Shown here piece after piece: positions 63,172-64,000 of a stretch of 64,000 bases of DNA. Made by a program: the position numbers and the translations under genes. Numbering within the stretch: the first letter of the stretch is position 1; every line of letters starts with the position of its first letter. The stretch is from Pannonibacter anstelovis (GTDB lineage Bacteria; Pseudomonadota; Alphaproteobacteria; Rhizobiales; Stappiaceae). The notes beneath the pieces were generated by a model. The model did not search any database and was not told where the DNA came from. It saw nothing but the letters and a program-made list of their open reading frames with translations. The stretch spans positions 1 through 64,000 of the forward strand of contig NZ_JBAKBF010000010.1 of assembly GCF_036881715.1 (NCBI RefSeq), written 5' to 3'.

Positions 63172-64000
63172 ATGACCACAGCACCGTCCCCATCCGTGGC
63201 ACAATCCATCCTGATCCCTGTTGCTGACATCCATATCGGCGAGCGGCTGCGCACAGTCGATGCTGACTATGTGGCGATGCTGGCCGCGTCGATCGGCGAT
63301 ATCGGGCTGATGCATCCGATCGAGGTTGGGGCGGCGGACCGGCGCGGGCGCTATCCGCTGATCGCCGGGGCGCATCGTCTCGCTGCGTACCGTGAACTTA
63401 ACCTTAACGAGGTTCCGGCGCTGGTGGTCAGCGTCAAGGGTATCGACGCGCAGCTGCGCGAGATCGATGAGAACCTGATGCGCCGGGAGCTGTCAGCTCT
63501 GGACCGTGCCGTGTTTCTGGCCCGGCGCAAGGAGATCTGGGAGGCGAAGAACCCGGCTGCCCGCCATGGCGGCGACCGCCGGTCGGATCAAGTCGCCAAT
63601 GTTGGCGACTTGAAATCCGGGGACTTGATTGGCCGGTTTACCGCTGACGTTGCCGAGAAACTGGAGCTGTCCGAGCGGTCAGTGCAGCGTGCCATTGCGC
63701 GTTACACGCGGATTGCCCCGGATGTGCGTGCCCGCATTGCGACAACGTGGATCGCCCGACGCGGCTCGATGCTGGACAAACTGGCGAAAGAGACGCCGGA
63801 ACATCAGCGCGCCATGGTGGCTGAGCTGCTGGGCGAGAACCGGCCTGCCAAAACAGTGGCACAGGCGCGGGCTGCGGTGCGCGGGCCGTCGCTGGAGGAG
63901 TTGATCAATCAAGATGAGCGGCAATTCCAGGCGCTGATGCGCGCCTGGCGGACAGCCGGACAGCGTGCGCGTGACCGTTTTATCGCTCATGTGAATGGCG
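63172..64000 (+). CDS. ParB N-terminal domain protein of a Mu-like prophage (runs off the window)
   Basis: Open from the ATG at 63172 to the window end, at least 276 residues, no stop seen. The N-terminus has a ParB/Srx-like nuclease fold (IPVADIHIGERLRTVDADYV, SIGDIGLMHPIEVG, LIAGAHRLAAYREL, REIDENLMRRELSALDRAVF). A helical part with an HTH-like segment (LELSERSVQRAIARYTRIAP) follows. In Mu-like phages of Alphaproteobacteria such a gene often lies between ner and the transposase genes; the transposase would be expected just beyond the window. Confidence 0.88.
   Translation, partial: MTTAPSPSVAQSILIPVADIHIGERLRTVDADYVAMLAASIGDIGLMHPIEVGAADRRGRYPLIAGAHRLAAYRELNLNEVPALVVSVKGIDAQLREIDENLMRRELSALDRAVFLARRKEIWEAKNPAARHGGDRRSDQVANVGDLKSGDLIGRFTADVAEKLELSERSVQRAIARYTRIAPDVRARIATTWIARRGSMLDKLAKETPEHQRAMVAELLGENRPAKTVAQARAAVRGPSLEELINQDERQFQALMRAWRTAGQRARDRFIAHVNG

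Overview
The window is GC-rich chromosomal DNA of an alphaproteobacterium. Codon usage, the phenylacetate genes, the FecI/FecR and Fhu iron systems and dispersed palindromes of the kind seen in Hyphomicrobiales genomes all fit. A Stappiaceae/Pannonibacter-like host is my guess, not something shown. I saw no rRNA, tRNA or CRISPR array.

Layout. (1) 0.1-7.7 kb, minus strand: aerobic phenylacetate operon paaABCDE-paaZ with paaX upstream. (2) 7.9-9.1 kb: an orphan ParD-type antitoxin and a VapBC-type pair. (3) 9.5-16.0 kb, minus: two-partner secretion pair with the adhesin gene (GLUG/MBG repeats) before its TpsB transporter. (4) 16.3-23.0 kb: LacI regulator divergent from an ABC importer (ATPase, binding protein, fused permease) that overlaps a metallo-beta-lactamase-fold hydrolase and a dual-specificity-type phosphatase. 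This looks like an uptake-and-dephosphorylation cassette. (5) 23.3-31.8 kb: FecI sigma, FecR, an array of 440-bp repeats, a TonB receptor with STN domain, FhuD and FhuB (no FhuC), i.e. signalled ferric-hydroxamate uptake. Then comes a TetR gene with a small partner gene. (6) 32.8-46.7 kb, minus: a contact-dependent inhibition island cdiB-cdiA-cdiI, with a decayed second toxin tail, an orphan immunity gene and a displaced CdiA fragment downstream. (7) 47-51 kb: GAF-GGDEF cyclase, a membrane-anchored trypsin-like pseudoprotease, and a tail-to-tail toxin/antitoxin pair bracketed by 40-bp direct repeats. (8) 51.2-61.2 kb: TonB receptor, IclR regulator, NtaA/SnaA-family flavin monooxygenase, a complete Fec-type ABC importer and a cystathionine beta-lyase-like enzyme. 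This reads as one uptake-and-degradation system. (9) 61.47 kb to the end: left end of a Mu-like prophage, with three putative transposase-binding repeats, an S24 repressor, a Ner-like regulator and a ParB-domain gene that runs off the window.

The best candidates for undescribed biology are the importer/hydrolase/phosphatase cassette (17.4-23.0 kb), the TonB/IclR/monooxygenase/lyase system (51-61 kb), the CDI cassette graveyard with its flanking inverted repeats, and the pseudoprotease at 48.3 kb. Several families of palindromic repeats are scattered between genes, one of them inserted inside a repeat array.
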